Part shown: piece by piece, positions 1 to 10,989 of the stretch
Layout of the letters: every line of letters starts with the position of its first letter
Numbering within the stretch: position 1 is the first letter of the stretch
NCBI GenBank assembly: GCA_050084985.1
Contig: JBITNC010000001.1
Location: 166,532,001 to 166,596,000, forward strand
Length of the DNA: 64,000 nt
Direction of reading: 5' to 3'
DNA from: Nageia nagi
Taxonomy: Eukaryota; Pinophyta
Program-made: the position numbers and the translations under genes
The notes under the pieces: generated by a model
Told to the model about the DNA's origin: nothing
What the model saw: the letters and a program-made list of their open reading frames with translations, nothing else
Database searches by the model: none

Positions 1-1429
1 TTCTCCTTTTTCCATTTGATTCTTGTAGACTTTGAAAGTATGCATATTTTTAGATTATTTCTATAATAATGGAAAAAAATAATATTTTTTAAGTTAAACT
101 TTGCTTACCTTTTTCAAATATGCTTAGAATATTTTTAATATTCTACTCAAAATTGCTTTCTTAATTTACTAAGGTGCAAATGCAATTTTTAGAATGCAAA
201 CTCTTAGCATTTTTTTATTTTTTTATTTTAAGCATCTTATTTAAGAGTTATTTTAAGTAAAACAATAGGGGAAGGAATTTTTTATTTTTTACTTAAAATT
301 CTTTTTGCAAATTTAACTTATGAAAATTAATAAGATGATGCATGCTCCTTGCTTAAGTCAAATAATGCATGCTAAGTATTTATATTGCAAAGTGATAGAT
401 AAGCTAATGCAAATTAAGAGAATAATGCATGTTTATGCCTCCCAAAGTTTTTGCTTAAATTCTCTATGAATGAACTAGTTCTTATGAAGAAATAATGCAT
501 GCTTAATTTTTTTAAATTTATGGAATAATGCATGCTTATTTTTGGATTAATGCATGCTTAATACTTATTTCCTTAAGTTTTTTCTTTTTATACAAAGTTA
601 AAAGGACTTGTGCAAATTATGGACCTATGTAAAGAAGTCCTTTAGGGGTTATTAAACAAAACCCATTAGACTCTTAAGGATTCAAGTTATGAATGAATGA
701 TATTTTATTTGTGCACTTTACTTCATGTTTCGTACTTTTGCTTTATTTACTTATGCAAAAATTGCAAACATTGAAATATGCTACCCAATAAAATGAACAC
801 ATCCACATGTACATTATACAACATGACTTGTTTGGGGAGCCAAGAGGTTAGGATAGGAAGACTAAAGCCTTTAATTCTGATGATCCAAATGGTGAAAACT
901 CTATACTTCTCAATTGCTCCTAAGTCTTTTGTTAGTCTAGACATAAATCCAATAGGTGGATAGGCATGTGTGCAGTGATACCACATGTTTGCACATCCAT
1001 TCATGGATTATCTTGATAACCTAGGAAGACAACTTGAAACCTAATCAAGACTAATAATTTGGTTGATCCAATAAACATCATAACCTTGGAAAATAGTAGG
1101 TACTTCTCCTTATGAGAGTTTAATACTGACCAAGGCAAACTAGTTGAGGATTGGTAGTACTTGGGATCCTCTTGTGTGGGCATCTAGGTGAAGGCCTAAT
1201 TTTAGATAAGAAAATAAACCTCAATAATGTCACTTTACATCTACATTTCTTGAATGAGAAATGTATTTGGTACATGGTTTGAGTTGTAAAACATTTGCAC
1301 TAGTGAATCAAATTAAGCATGTCTTGGTTAATTAAATTTAGCATGTATTATTTACTTGGTTAAAACTTAAAAGATAATTTTGTTTATTGAACCACATGCT
1401 TATTACTTTTTCAAATCCTTGTGTAGCAA
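1..1429 (+). other. Untranslated leader of copia element A
   Basis: There is no credible gene. AT-rich sequence leads to the gag ATG at 1430. Around 215-300 it resembles 38190-38255 in the leader of element C (shared TAAGTAAA...GGGGAA...TTACTTAAAAT), which supports the family assignment. Open frames here are short and show no family resemblance. Confidence 0.6.
338..557. repeat. Cluster of six ATGCATGC palindromes in the leader of A
   Basis: ATGCATGC starts at 338, 365, 495, 528 and 550, with a one-base variant (ATGCATGT) at 425, usually within AATAATGCATGCTTA. The core TGCATG/CATGCA is the RY element bound by plant B3-domain factors of the ABI3/FUS3/LEC2 group (established knowledge). Use by this element is inference. 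Confidence 0.6.
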
Positions 1430-2396
1430 ATGGGAGACTCCTTTTTACCTAAACACATTCTTGATGATTCCAATTTTAGTATTTAAGAAACATGGATGAG
1501 AGTTGAATTGTAAGCAAGGAAGCTTTGGCAAATAGTGAATGAGAACCTTGTATCTCCTACAGATGAGAAGGCACTAGAGGCTTACAACACAAAGAATGAG
1601 TTGGCAACCTCCATGATCTTCTATGTAGTTTCAAATGATGTGCTCCTAATGATTTCCTCTTCAACCTCAACAAAGGAACCTTGGGATAAGCTAAAACAAA
1701 TCTACCTTGGATCAAATTTTTCAAGAAGGTTTACCATTCTCAAAAAGTTGCTTCAATCTCATTAAGGGGAAGATGAAAATGTGGCTATCTACTTGAACAA
1801 AATCATTGACCTTAGGACTCAACTTGTTGTTTGTGGGTACAATTGGATCAATGATGAGTTTATGGTCTTCATCATTTTTCAAATCCTTTCTTCAAAGTTT
1901 GAAAACTTTGTAATAGTTATGGAAATAAGGCTTGATGATGAAGAATTCTTCTCCCTTGAGAACCTTTCTAGGCATCTTTTGAAGCATAAAGAAACCATTA
2001 ACAATAAGGTGTTAATTTCTTCTCCTAAAGATAATAATGTTGCTCTTGGAACAACCAAAACTCATTTAAAGAAGAAGTTTAACCATCAAAAGAAATTTTA
2101 TCTTTATTCCTCCAAAATGTTTTAGAAAAGAGGCAATGGCAACAATAGCAATAGGAATAATGGCAACAACAAGAACTACAACAATAGTAGGAATAATGGT
2201 AAGACCAACCACTTCAAGCAAAGAGATGGAAAAGAAAAAGCAAAAAATCCATATCCCAAGGAAAAGTTTGATGGTAATTGTAACTATTATGACATCCAAG
2301 GTCACAAAGAAGTTGATTGGTATAAAAAGAAAAGAGAGAAAAACAACAAAGGTAATGGAAATGTAAAGAACTTCAAAGGAAAGAAGAATATTTAAT
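1430..2396 (+). pseudogene. gag: copia A gag (UBN2-type) pseudogene
   Basis: This is the capsid/nucleocapsid precursor of element A. The likely start is ATG 1430, which opens MGDSFLPKHIL and runs in one frame. The capsid-like region (about 1535-2080) has the copia gag pattern: EKALEAYNTKNELA, then WDKLKQIY, then a block about control of strand length ending LSRHLLKHKE. A lysine-rich stretch and a zinc knuckle at 2279-2320 follow. In the knuckle the second and fourth ligands are lost (C-N-Y-Y ... H ... W instead of CX2CX4HX4C), both single-base cysteine losses. In-frame stops occur at TAA near 1484, TAA near 1511, TAA near 1762 and TAG near 2123. It is dead. Confidence 0.85.
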
Positions 2397-2434
2397 CTAG
2401 TTTTACTATAGTGCTTTACTCCATATCTCACACT

Positions 2435-2760
2435 ATTTTATCTGATTAGATTGTTGATTCTAGTTGCACTAATCACCTATGCTTTGAAAAGGATAAGTTT
2501 GTGAACTTTCATAAGTATAGAAAAGATGCAGTTGTGATAGATGATAACTCTATCCTTGAATTCCAATGAATTGGGAGTGTGTTGATTCATGAGAAGGTTC
2601 TTGATAATGTGCTCTATGTTCCTAAGCTTAGGATGAACCTTCTCTTCATGATCTAAGTTACTAGAAAAGGGTACTTTTTTGAGTTTAACTCTCAATCCTA
2701 GTGCATTAAGAAAGGACTTGCCACTTTCATTAAAGGATCAGTGAAAGATGATCTATATAT
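2435..2760 (+). pseudogene. copia A protease pseudogene
   Basis: This is the aspartic protease of the polyprotein, in the same frame as gag. The active-site segment reads stop-I-V-D-S-S-C-T-N-H near 2447, where copia elements have W-I-[VL]-D-S-G-[CA]-[ST]-x-H. The aspartate survives, the glycine of D-[ST]-G is serine, and the tryptophan codon has become TAG. Downstream, VLDNVLYVPKLRMNLL (about 2596-2645) is the conserved flap-side block of copia proteases. Further stops follow. It is non-functional. Confidence 0.82.
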
Positions 2761-2799
2761 TATGGATAAATTTCTATCAAAGATGTGTTTTGTTGCAAG

Positions 2800-3650
2800 T
2801 GTGTGTTCTAGAGGCAATCTTTGGCACTAAGGTTTAGGGCACCTTACCCACAAGAGTATTCAAGTCATAAAAGAACAAAAACTTATGGAAGGTTTACCTT
2901 AAATTTCTCCTTTTGTTGGTCTATGCAAGAAGTGCATTCTTGGCAAGATGCATAGACAAAAGTTTGAAAAAGATAAATCAACAAGAGCATCTCAACCTCT
3001 TCAACTTGTGCATTCAAATTTGATGGGTCTATTTTAGACAAAGTCACTTGAAAGAGCATTTTACATCTTGACCTTCATTGATAACTTTAGTAGGATGACC
3101 TTTGGGTATATACTTGAGCATAAGGATCAAACCTTTGAGAGTTTTAAGGTTTTTAAGGCCTTTATTGAGAATCAAACTAACCTTAAAATCAAGATTTTGA
3201 GATAAAATAATGGAGAAGAATATGATAGTAATAACTTCAATGACTATTATGCTAAGTATAGAATCAAGAGGTAGTTTAAAATTCCATACACTCCTCAATA
3301 GAATGATGTTGTCAAAAGGAAAAATAGGATAATTATGAAAATGGCTAGATGCATGTTGGGTAATCTTCCTAGTTTCTTGTGGGTGAAGCTATGAGCACTG
3401 CTATTTACACCTTAAATAGGTGCCCCAAAATAGTTGTTTAGAGTAAAACTCATTTTGAGGCATGGTCAAGAAGAAAACTTAACATTTCTCACCTTAGGGT
3501 GTTTGGTTGTGAAGCATTCTCCTACATTATTTCTAAGAAAAGGAAAAAATTGGATAAAAGAGCTAAAAATGCATCTTTATAGGTTATGATAGACAACATA
3601 GAGGCTACAAGCTCTACTCTCCATCCTATAAAGCCATGTTTGTTTCAAGG
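2800..3650 (+). pseudogene. copia A integrase pseudogene, all three DDE acids lost
   Basis: This is the integrase that would insert the cDNA. The HHCC zinc region is seen as LWH...LGHL (about 2820) and CKKCILGK (about 2930). In the catalytic core each acidic residue has been replaced. The first Asp is Asn (HSNLMG, codon AAT 3017-3019). The second is Asn (LR-stop-NNGEEY, AAT 3206-3208). The Glu is Lys (VVKRKN, AAA 3314-3316). Each change is explained by one G-to-A transition from the family consensus. Stops and a frameshift near 3385 add to the damage. The family alignment continues as NRCPK...VFGCEAF to about 3640. Confidence 0.85.
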
Positions 3651-3829
3651 GATGTAAACTTCAATGAAGTTTTTAAAGAATCTATTTCTAATGTGGATGT
3701 TGATGATCCAGAGGACTCTTTAGTTACATCTAACTAGTTATATATTGATGTGGAAAAGTCACCTCAGGAATAAAACCCTCCAACTCAAAGAGTAACAAGG
3801 AGCATGACCTTGAACAAATGCTTATTTGC

Positions 3830-4945
3830 CAAGATTGACAAAAAGCATGAGCCCTCATCCTTAAAAGAAGCTTCTAAGCATGAGTGTTGGATGGAAGCCA
3901 TGAAAGTGAAGTATGAGGTGCTTATAAAAAATAAAATTTAGAACTTAGTTTCTTATTCTAATTAGAAGAATGTGATTGGAAATAAGCGGATCTATAAGGT
4001 AAAATTCAATTAAATTGGAGATATTGAGAAATATAAGGTAAAGTTAGTAGCTAAAGGTTTTGCTTAGAAATATGATGTAGATTATGAGGAAACCTTTGTT
4101 CCCATGGCAAAGATGCCTACTATGATAATTATCCTTGCTCTTTTTACAGCTCAAGGATGGAAAGTTTTTCAACTTAACATCAAGAGTGCATTTCTCAATG
4201 GTGACTTAGATGTGGAAATCTTCATGAATCAACTAGAAGGGTTTATTGTGGAAGGAAAAGAGTCTTCTGTGTGCAAACTAAAGAAGTCTTTATATGGACT
4301 TAAGCAAGCTCCTAGAGCCTAGGATAGAAAGATTTTTGGGTACTTTGTAGACATTTGATTCTCTAAGTGATTTTTAGACTCCAATATATATGTACTCAAT
4401 CAAGGAAAAGATGTGGTCTTGATTCTTCTTTATGTGGATAATCTTTTTATAACTAGGAATAATGATGAAATCATTCAAGAGTGCATATTCAAACTTAAGG
4501 CACCATTTGAAATGACTAATCTTAGTCTCTTGCACTACTATCTTGGAATGCAAGTGTATCAATACAAGGATTGTACTTATCTCAATCAATCTAAGTATAT
4601 ATCAAACATCTTGTAGAAGTTTGGAATGGATGAATGTAGATATACTGCAATTCCAGTCTCTCCTAGAATCATTATTTCTTTGAGCTCTAACTCTTAATTA
4701 GCTAATACTATAGCTTAAGATAATTAATTGGTACTCTTTTGTATTTGACTATATCTCAGCTAGATATTACCTTTGCAGTGTATCTGATGGCATGATTCAT
4801 GTAGAAATCATATGTTGAGCACCTCAATGTTATTAAGCAAATCTTGAGGTATGTTGTAAGGACTAAAGATATTGCTCTCAAGTATTCTAAGTTGTCATTT
4901 GTTCTCTCTATATTCTTATATTTTGACTATGGGGGAGATAGAAAT
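3830..4945 (+). pseudogene. copia A reverse transcriptase with truncated RNase H, pseudogene
   Basis: This is the replication enzyme. The copia RT entry block (KEASKHECWMEAMK) is near 3865. The finger/palm region with FQLNIKSAFLNGDL (consensus D-V-K-S-A-F-L-N-G, with the catalytic Asp changed to Asn) is near 4170. CKLKKSLYGLKQAPRA ends at 4319. The second catalytic motif, LLYVDNLFI, is near 4431, where the usual YVDD is YVDN. The connection to RNase H (LDITFAVYLMARF-like) is readable only across stops, near 4760. Coding homology ends near 4945, where the sequence switches to LTR. Two active-site losses make it inactive. Confidence 0.85.
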
Positions 4946-5160
4946 GATAGTGCTTAGGAGTTGAGATTAGGAGGATTGTAAGAGAGTTGTGTTTGTGATT
5001 GAAGTGAAGATCTAGTTAGTGGATGTACTCCTAGTTGGAGGAACCACTTACATCTTGTGTTACATTGTGAGATTACTTTGTGAGTTCATTAGTTGTGTTT
5101 GTGAGCTTTCATGTGATCTTTGGAGTTTAGAGTTGTTCATGTTATAGTTCAATTCTCTCA
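4946..5160 (+). repeat. Truncated 3' LTR of copia A
   Basis: About 215 bp aligns with 36262-36464 (for example AGTGGATGTACTCCTAGTTGG, then GTGAGCTTTCATGTGATCTT, then GTTCAATTCTCTCA). The first ~270 bp of the LTR are missing, so the promoter part is gone and only the R/U5-like end remains. It marks the element's 3' border. Confidence 0.85.
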
Positions 5161-6076
5161 ACATATGCCATGAAAGTATCAATTTTACTAAAGTTATAAT
5201 GGTACCACATATTCAAACATGTTCTTTGATGAGAATAATTACAATCATAAAATCAATTTTATCATAACAAAATTTTATAATTCCAAATAAAATATTACTA
5301 CTAAACTTTAAATTCCTTGATAATAATTTCAACTCATGCCATATACTTTCATTTGAAAAAAATGTAAATATGGTGAACTCTGCTTTATCTTGAATGAACT
5401 TATGATAACTCTTAATTTAATAAAAATTTGTATAATCAATTGCAGTGATTTGAATGTAAACTATATTCACTTATGATTAGTTTTAAAACAAAAAAAAAAA
5501 AAAAATCCATAAATGATGTGAATAACTAAGATAATTTGTAATATGAATAGAATCCTATCATAAATAATCAAATGCAATGATCTAATACAGTTAGTAATGA
5601 TGAAGTGAACAAACTAGAAATAGTATTATAACTAAATATATTTATTTTAATACAAATTTATATAATCAGATGTAGTGATTTGAATGTAAACTATATTCAC
5701 TTAGGAGTAGTTTTAGAACATAATGAAAACATCCATAGCTAGAGTGAATAACTAATATAATTTGCAAGATGAATAGAATAATATCATAAATGACCAAATG
5801 TAGTGATCTAATAGGGTTAGTAATGGTAAAGTGAACAATAATATGACAAAGTATTGTAATGCTACATGGTTTACTCAGCCATATGCTACAGCATGATATA
5901 TTTGTTCTTCTACGACAAAAAGAGAGTGCAATGTCATAAATAAAAATTAGTAATATTGAATGAGACAAGGGAAAACATTATATAATAACTTTTATTTTTA
6001 ATAGATTATGTAATAATAATTGACTATGGCTTTGTAATCCATTGTATCAAGTGTAACCTAAAATATAAAAAAACAT
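5161..6076. other. Spacer between elements A and B
   Basis: No gene is seen. It holds a two-copy tandem repeat (listed separately), an A-run at about 5491-5506 and otherwise plain AT-rich sequence. The last bases before 6077 are the left flank of element B. Confidence 0.6.
5416..5870. repeat. Two-copy tandem repeat, period ~230 bp
   Basis: Landmarks recur with an offset of 230: TGCAGTGATTTGAATGTAAA at 5441 and TGTAGTGATTTGAATGTAAA at 5671; GTTAGTAATGATGAAGTGAAC near 5590 and a two-mismatch copy near 5816. The copies are clearly diverged. No coding content. Confidence 0.75.
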
Positions 6077-8631
6077 TGTTGGACTAGAAATGACACTAAG
6101 AGGGGGTATGAATCAATGTGTACTTAAATCATGAGGCTCGTAAACAAATGCAGAATTGAAAGGCATTCAAATACACAAGATCAATATATAAAAAAGAATT
6201 TAATGAGGTTCACCATATTGGATACATCTTGATGAAAAGGTTGTTTGGATCATAGACCAAATTTAGCTTTTTAGTAAAGCAATCACTTTATAAAAGTTTA
6301 TCAGCACCCATTGGATGGAGTACCAACTCCAAATTTTATAGCATCCATTGCAAGGAGAACCAACCTGCTTTGACCAAGCACCAACTTGGTAGATTATAGA
6401 TTCAAGGTTTTGGCATATTTTCCTACTCTCTCCAAAAATATCCTCAATGGTCTAGTTCAAAAAAACACACCCAAGCTATCTATGGATGAAATACAATGAT
6501 TCTTCATAGTCATTATACTACCTTCATTTCCAATTTGATATTATTTATCTCAATGGTAGCATGCTCAAGAGAAATATCAAACTCAATAACACCCAATACT
6601 CATCAACTATGTTATGTTATCTTCATCCATAGTTTGATAGCTACAAAATACTCACACACTACCTTCAATCACACATAATTACTTTAACAACATGTTATAG
6701 TAGTAATGACAATACTTTAAACATTCAAGCTACCATTGACTATCAAAATCATGATCACTAACACACTCAATACACATGTAGTCCCTATATATCCATTATT
6801 AATAATTAGAAGCATGCCCATCATATTTTTCTCCAATTGATAGGCTCGAATGGAGTTTCTATTAACTATTATTCATCATGCCATGCTTTCATGACATGAA
6901 GAGCCTACTCTACAACTATTGCTCTACCCTTGTTAGCATTAAATATAATTTTTAGATATATCAAGGCTTCCAATTTTAGTACTTACACTTTCTTCATGAT
7001 ATTTGGATCAACATTGGTTGCCATGATCGATTAAATGTATGCATGTGAGCTTCTGTGTAATGTATCATGCCTCTACATAAAGCTTTTATCATCCACATAA
7101 GTACATTATTCATCACATAAGAATATTTGGCATCATATAACATTTAATTTATCCACATAACACCTTGTTTGATCACATAAGAACTTATTTGACTATACAA
7201 TATCCTTCATTTCCACACAGCATCTATTGCATAATGCCATGATATAGTAATAGACCTTGTTCATGCATGTTGGCACTATATATCCTCTTTAACTTATGAT
7301 CTAGGCTCTCTAGATCTACATTAAGGATAATACCTTACCTATCTATATAAGAAGATGAAATTTTGCACAACTTATGTTACCTTTGCATAAGCAACTTTCA
7401 TTCCACATAAGATTTTTTAAACTCTACACAAGGTTTGGACTCTTCACATAATGACTTGGCAACTTTACATTAGCTTCTATATAATCCCTTAACTATTTGT
7501 ATCATATATGGGTCATTCCATATTGTTTGTTTAAGAATCCACACTTTGAATAGTGTTGACATCATCAAGTTCATCTACATCCCAAAAACACAATTCTATA
7601 ATGGAAATCCACACTCCAAAAACACAATGTTACAAGGAAAATCCACATTTCAAAAATCACACTATTTATAAGGGAAATTCACACTCTAAACACATAATGT
7701 TATAAGGAAAATTTATACTCTAAAAAGCATAGTGTTACAAAGAAAATCTACGCTCCAAAAACACATTATTAGAAGGGAAATCTACACTCTAGAAGTCATC
7801 GACATCACCATGTTTTTCTACACCTCAAAAGTATAGTAATGCAAAGGAAATCCATACTTCGAAAGGTATTGCCATCACCTTATCTGTCTACATTCAAAAA
7901 CACCATTATATGAAATAAATATGCACTTTGAATATCACTTATATTACCATGTCTCTCTACACCCCAAAAACACCATAATGCAAGGGAATCTATAGTCAAG
8001 AAGGTGTTAACATCATCACATCTCTTTGCATTATAAATACTCATAAATACAAGAAAATTTGCACTTTAGATATCACTAATGTCATCATATAATAGTTTTT
8101 ACCTTCAATGCATAACACCTTATCCATTCAAATAAGCTTGTTTAATTATGGTAGAGATCTGATAGAATTAGAATGGTCAAGCTTTTCCAAAATGGATATA
8201 AAATATAATACATTATACTCCAACCATTTTAACACTTATTGATTCTAATGAAGATTTGGTAAAGTAGGATAGATAAACTTTTACCTAAATGGTGACAAAA
8301 TTAGATAATAGTATAACTAGTAATTTTTATCAAATAATGTACTTTGCATATTTTGTTAAATAGTGTATTTTCTTCTTCATTTGATTTTGTTTGATTCAGC
8401 CAAATTCACATGACTATTAATATTGCTAGAACTCTAGAATAATATGTTGTACAACTCTTAGACACTTGGTAAACCTTGTACATACCCAGATTCAAGTCTT
8501 GAAGTTTTAGTATACTTCTCATACACTATATGAGTTCAACATGACTACACTTGATCACCTTTAACATTATGACATATTTTTAGACTCCTTTGACAATAAT
8601 AACAACCACAAATATAATCATATGCATAACA
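6077..8631 (-). repeat. 3' LTR of copia B (2555 bp)
   Basis: It matches 14039-16607 along its whole length. Reading the minus strand it starts TGTTATGCATATG and ends ...CCAACA. This is long for a copia LTR. It contains an array of short CACATAA-type repeats (about 7080-7470) and a ~38-bp minisatellite (about 7585-8060), both also present in the other LTR. Confidence 0.92.
7585..8060. repeat. ~38-bp minisatellite inside the LTR of B
   Basis: Degenerate units of the form AAAACACAATGTTACAAGG followed by AAAATCCACACTC run head to tail. The array changes gradually to units with CATCACCATGTCTCTCTACA. The same array is at 15555-16060 in the 5' LTR, so it predates insertion. Confidence 0.75.
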
Positions 8632-8720
8632 ATCTCTCCCTTTGACATTATTGTCAAACCACTAAGCAATAATACAATCTCAATATGCCAAATTTGATCA
8701 TTCTCCCCCTTTTTAGTAAT
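8632..8720 (-). promoter_or_regulatory. Polypurine tracts of copia B
   Basis: On the minus strand AAAGGGAGAGA (8633-8643) lies immediately upstream of the LTR start and should prime plus-strand DNA synthesis. A second, stronger tract, AAAAAGGGGGAGAA, lies about 65 bp further upstream (near 8702-8716), and a third purine run (TAGGGGGAAG) near 8905. More than one tract is seen in some copia elements; which one was used is inference. Confidence 0.7.
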
Positions 8721-9030
8721 AATATCAAATACAATCATCAAGAAGACATAAATAATAGTAGTCAAAGCAATCTTTTACAACAACAAGTAATATGGCCAAG
8801 TGGAAACATTGGATAGGAAAAGATACGAACAACAACAATCTTGTACACAAATTTTGGCAAGCTAACATATATTGTAACAACTTTAACAAACATGAAACAC
8901 TTGACTTCCCCCTACTGTAGGCACCATCCTTTTAAGTAAAACAATAAAACAACTACCCATTCAAAATTGGAGAGCAAAATGATACAAGATAGAAAATGCT
9001 TCCCCTCAGACCATGCACAATACAAATTAC

Positions 9031-10485
9031 TTAGTTCTTTGGAAGAGTGACCACTCCAATATTAATCCTTAGGTACTTGAAAGTGAACTTTAGTAATGTC
9101 TTGGTGAAGATGTCTGTCACTTTCTATGAGGTAGGCATAAACTCCAAATTGACTTCTCCTTGAGCAAATTTATCCTTCAAGAAATGATACCATATGGTAA
9201 TGTGCTTATTCTTGGAATGCATAATGGGTTTTTTGGATAGGTTGATGTCTAATGTATTATCATAAAATAAAGGAATAGGATTAGCACAAATAATACCTAG
9301 ATAATTTAAATTTTGTTTCATCCATAATACTTATGTACAACATGATGTAGCTACAATATACTTTGCCTTAGTAGTTGATAATGAAATTGAGTCTTATTTA
9401 TTGCTATATCAGATGACTAGATTTTGGCCAAGATAAAATGCTCTACCACTAGTGCTTTTTCTATCTACACATCTAGTCCAATTAGTATCTAAGTAAGCAA
9501 ACAATATTAAGTTCATACCTTTGGGGTACCAAAGGATAAACTCCATCATGCCTTTCAAATACATGAAGATCCTCTTCACAGCTTGCACATGTACCTCCCT
9601 TGGATCAACTTAAAATATGGAAACCATGTAAATAACTTGTAATATGTTTGGTCTTATAGCATTCAAGTAGAGTAGGCTACCAATCATGGATCTATACATG
9701 GTGTGATCAACACTAGGTGAAGTATCCATTTTTCTCAATTTGCAGCCAATTTTAATGGGAGTGATCATAGTCTTGTTGTCCTTCATATTGAATTTATTTA
9801 GCATATATTTAACATACTTAACTTGTGAGACAAAAATTCCCTTTTATTGTTTATTTACTTGTAGTTCAAGGAAATAAGAGAGTTTATCCATCATAGATAT
9901 TTCAAACTCCTTCATCTTGCTTGTAAAATCATTACACAATTCATTCCTATTGCTACAAAAAATGATATCATCAACATAAATAACAATGATAATCAAGTGT
10001 CCAATTTCATATTTCAAATATAGATTGTTGCCTACTATTCCTTATTTGAATCCTTATTCTAAAAGATATTTGTACAGTCTAGCATACCAAGCTTTAGGAT
10101 CTTATTTCAGAACATACAAGGCTTTCTTCAACTTACATACATCATTGGAATCCTTACTCAACTACAATCCATATGATTGTTCTATGTAGACCTCTTCTTA
10201 TAAGACAACATTTAGAAATGTAGCCTTGACATCCATTTTAAATATTCTAAAAATTTTGTATGCATCTAAGGCTAGAAAGATCCTAATGGGTTCAAGTCTA
10301 TCTACTAATGCAAAAGTCTCATAAAAAATAATACCTTCAATTTGAGCATAGCCTTTACATACCATTCTTGTCATGTTTCTAACAACTTTTTTTTTCATTA
10401 AACTTGTTCTTGAAGACCCATTTTGTACCGATGACATTCTTGCTTGTAGGCTAAGGTACAAGCTCCCATATTTCACTCTTCTCAA
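9031..10485 (-). pseudogene. copia B reverse transcriptase and RNase H pseudogene
   Basis: The minus strand from 10485 down shows the copia RT: ARMSSVQNGSSRTSL, then VCKGYAQIEGI, then FKMDVKATFLNVVL (the catalytic Asp of DVK-FLNG is kept), CKLKKALYVLK, and an intact YVDD (IVIYVDDIIF, near 9966-9980). RNase H follows: LDTNWTRCVDRKSTSG near 9490 and SLSTTKAKY near 9380, where the family has A-E-A-E-Y, so both Glu are Lys. A native-looking end, TLPKN with TAA at 9031-9033, closes the polyprotein. Multiple in-frame stops make it dead, but it is the best preserved RT in the window. Confidence 0.88.
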
Positions 10486-10989
10486 TATGATCTAGTTACT
10501 CTTCTATGGCTTTTATCCAATGCTCATATTTGCATGCTTATACCACATATTTGGGATTGATGTGAGACACCAAGGAGTAGTTTATGTGCTCTTAAGGTGG
10601 TGCAATCCTTTTTCTAGTTCAAAAATTGGTTCTAAGATTCCTTATACTTTGATCTTTTGTATGGTTCTTTTCAACAAATTGAGTAGGTTTCTTTTGGCTA
10701 GATGGAGTTGATGGAGTGGTCGATTATGGTTGCTTTTCTTCTAGTGCTCCATGTTCATCTTCTTCAATCACTTACTCTTAAGTTGTAGATTCTACTTCAT
10801 TACTAATTGGAAAATCTATGCTTTCATCTACTCTATCTTCAAACTTGCCAATATTATTTTCAATTCTCTTGATGTAACACTTATTGCCAAAAACCTTGAA
10901 ATGCTTGATAATGGCCTTTATTCAAAACCATATTTCATAGGGTGTATTTTTTTTTTTTTTTTAAATTATACACCTATTTTTAATGTACA

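Larger units (their letters stand above)
1..5160 (+). mobile_element. Ty1/copia retrotransposon A, decayed, 5' end cut by window
   Basis: The order gag, protease, integrase, reverse transcriptase, with integrase before RT, defines a copia element. Gag to integrase lie in one frame (frame 2) with many nonsense codons; a one-base shift near 3385 moves the RT into another frame. The 5' LTR and primer site are outside the window. The 3' end is recognised because 4946-5160 matches the last ~200 bp of the LTR at 35977-36464, ending in the same CTCTCA. A deletion has joined the RNase H region directly to the LTR interior, so neither a polypurine tract nor the LTR start remains. It belongs to the same family as element C. 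It cannot encode active proteins. Confidence 0.87.
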
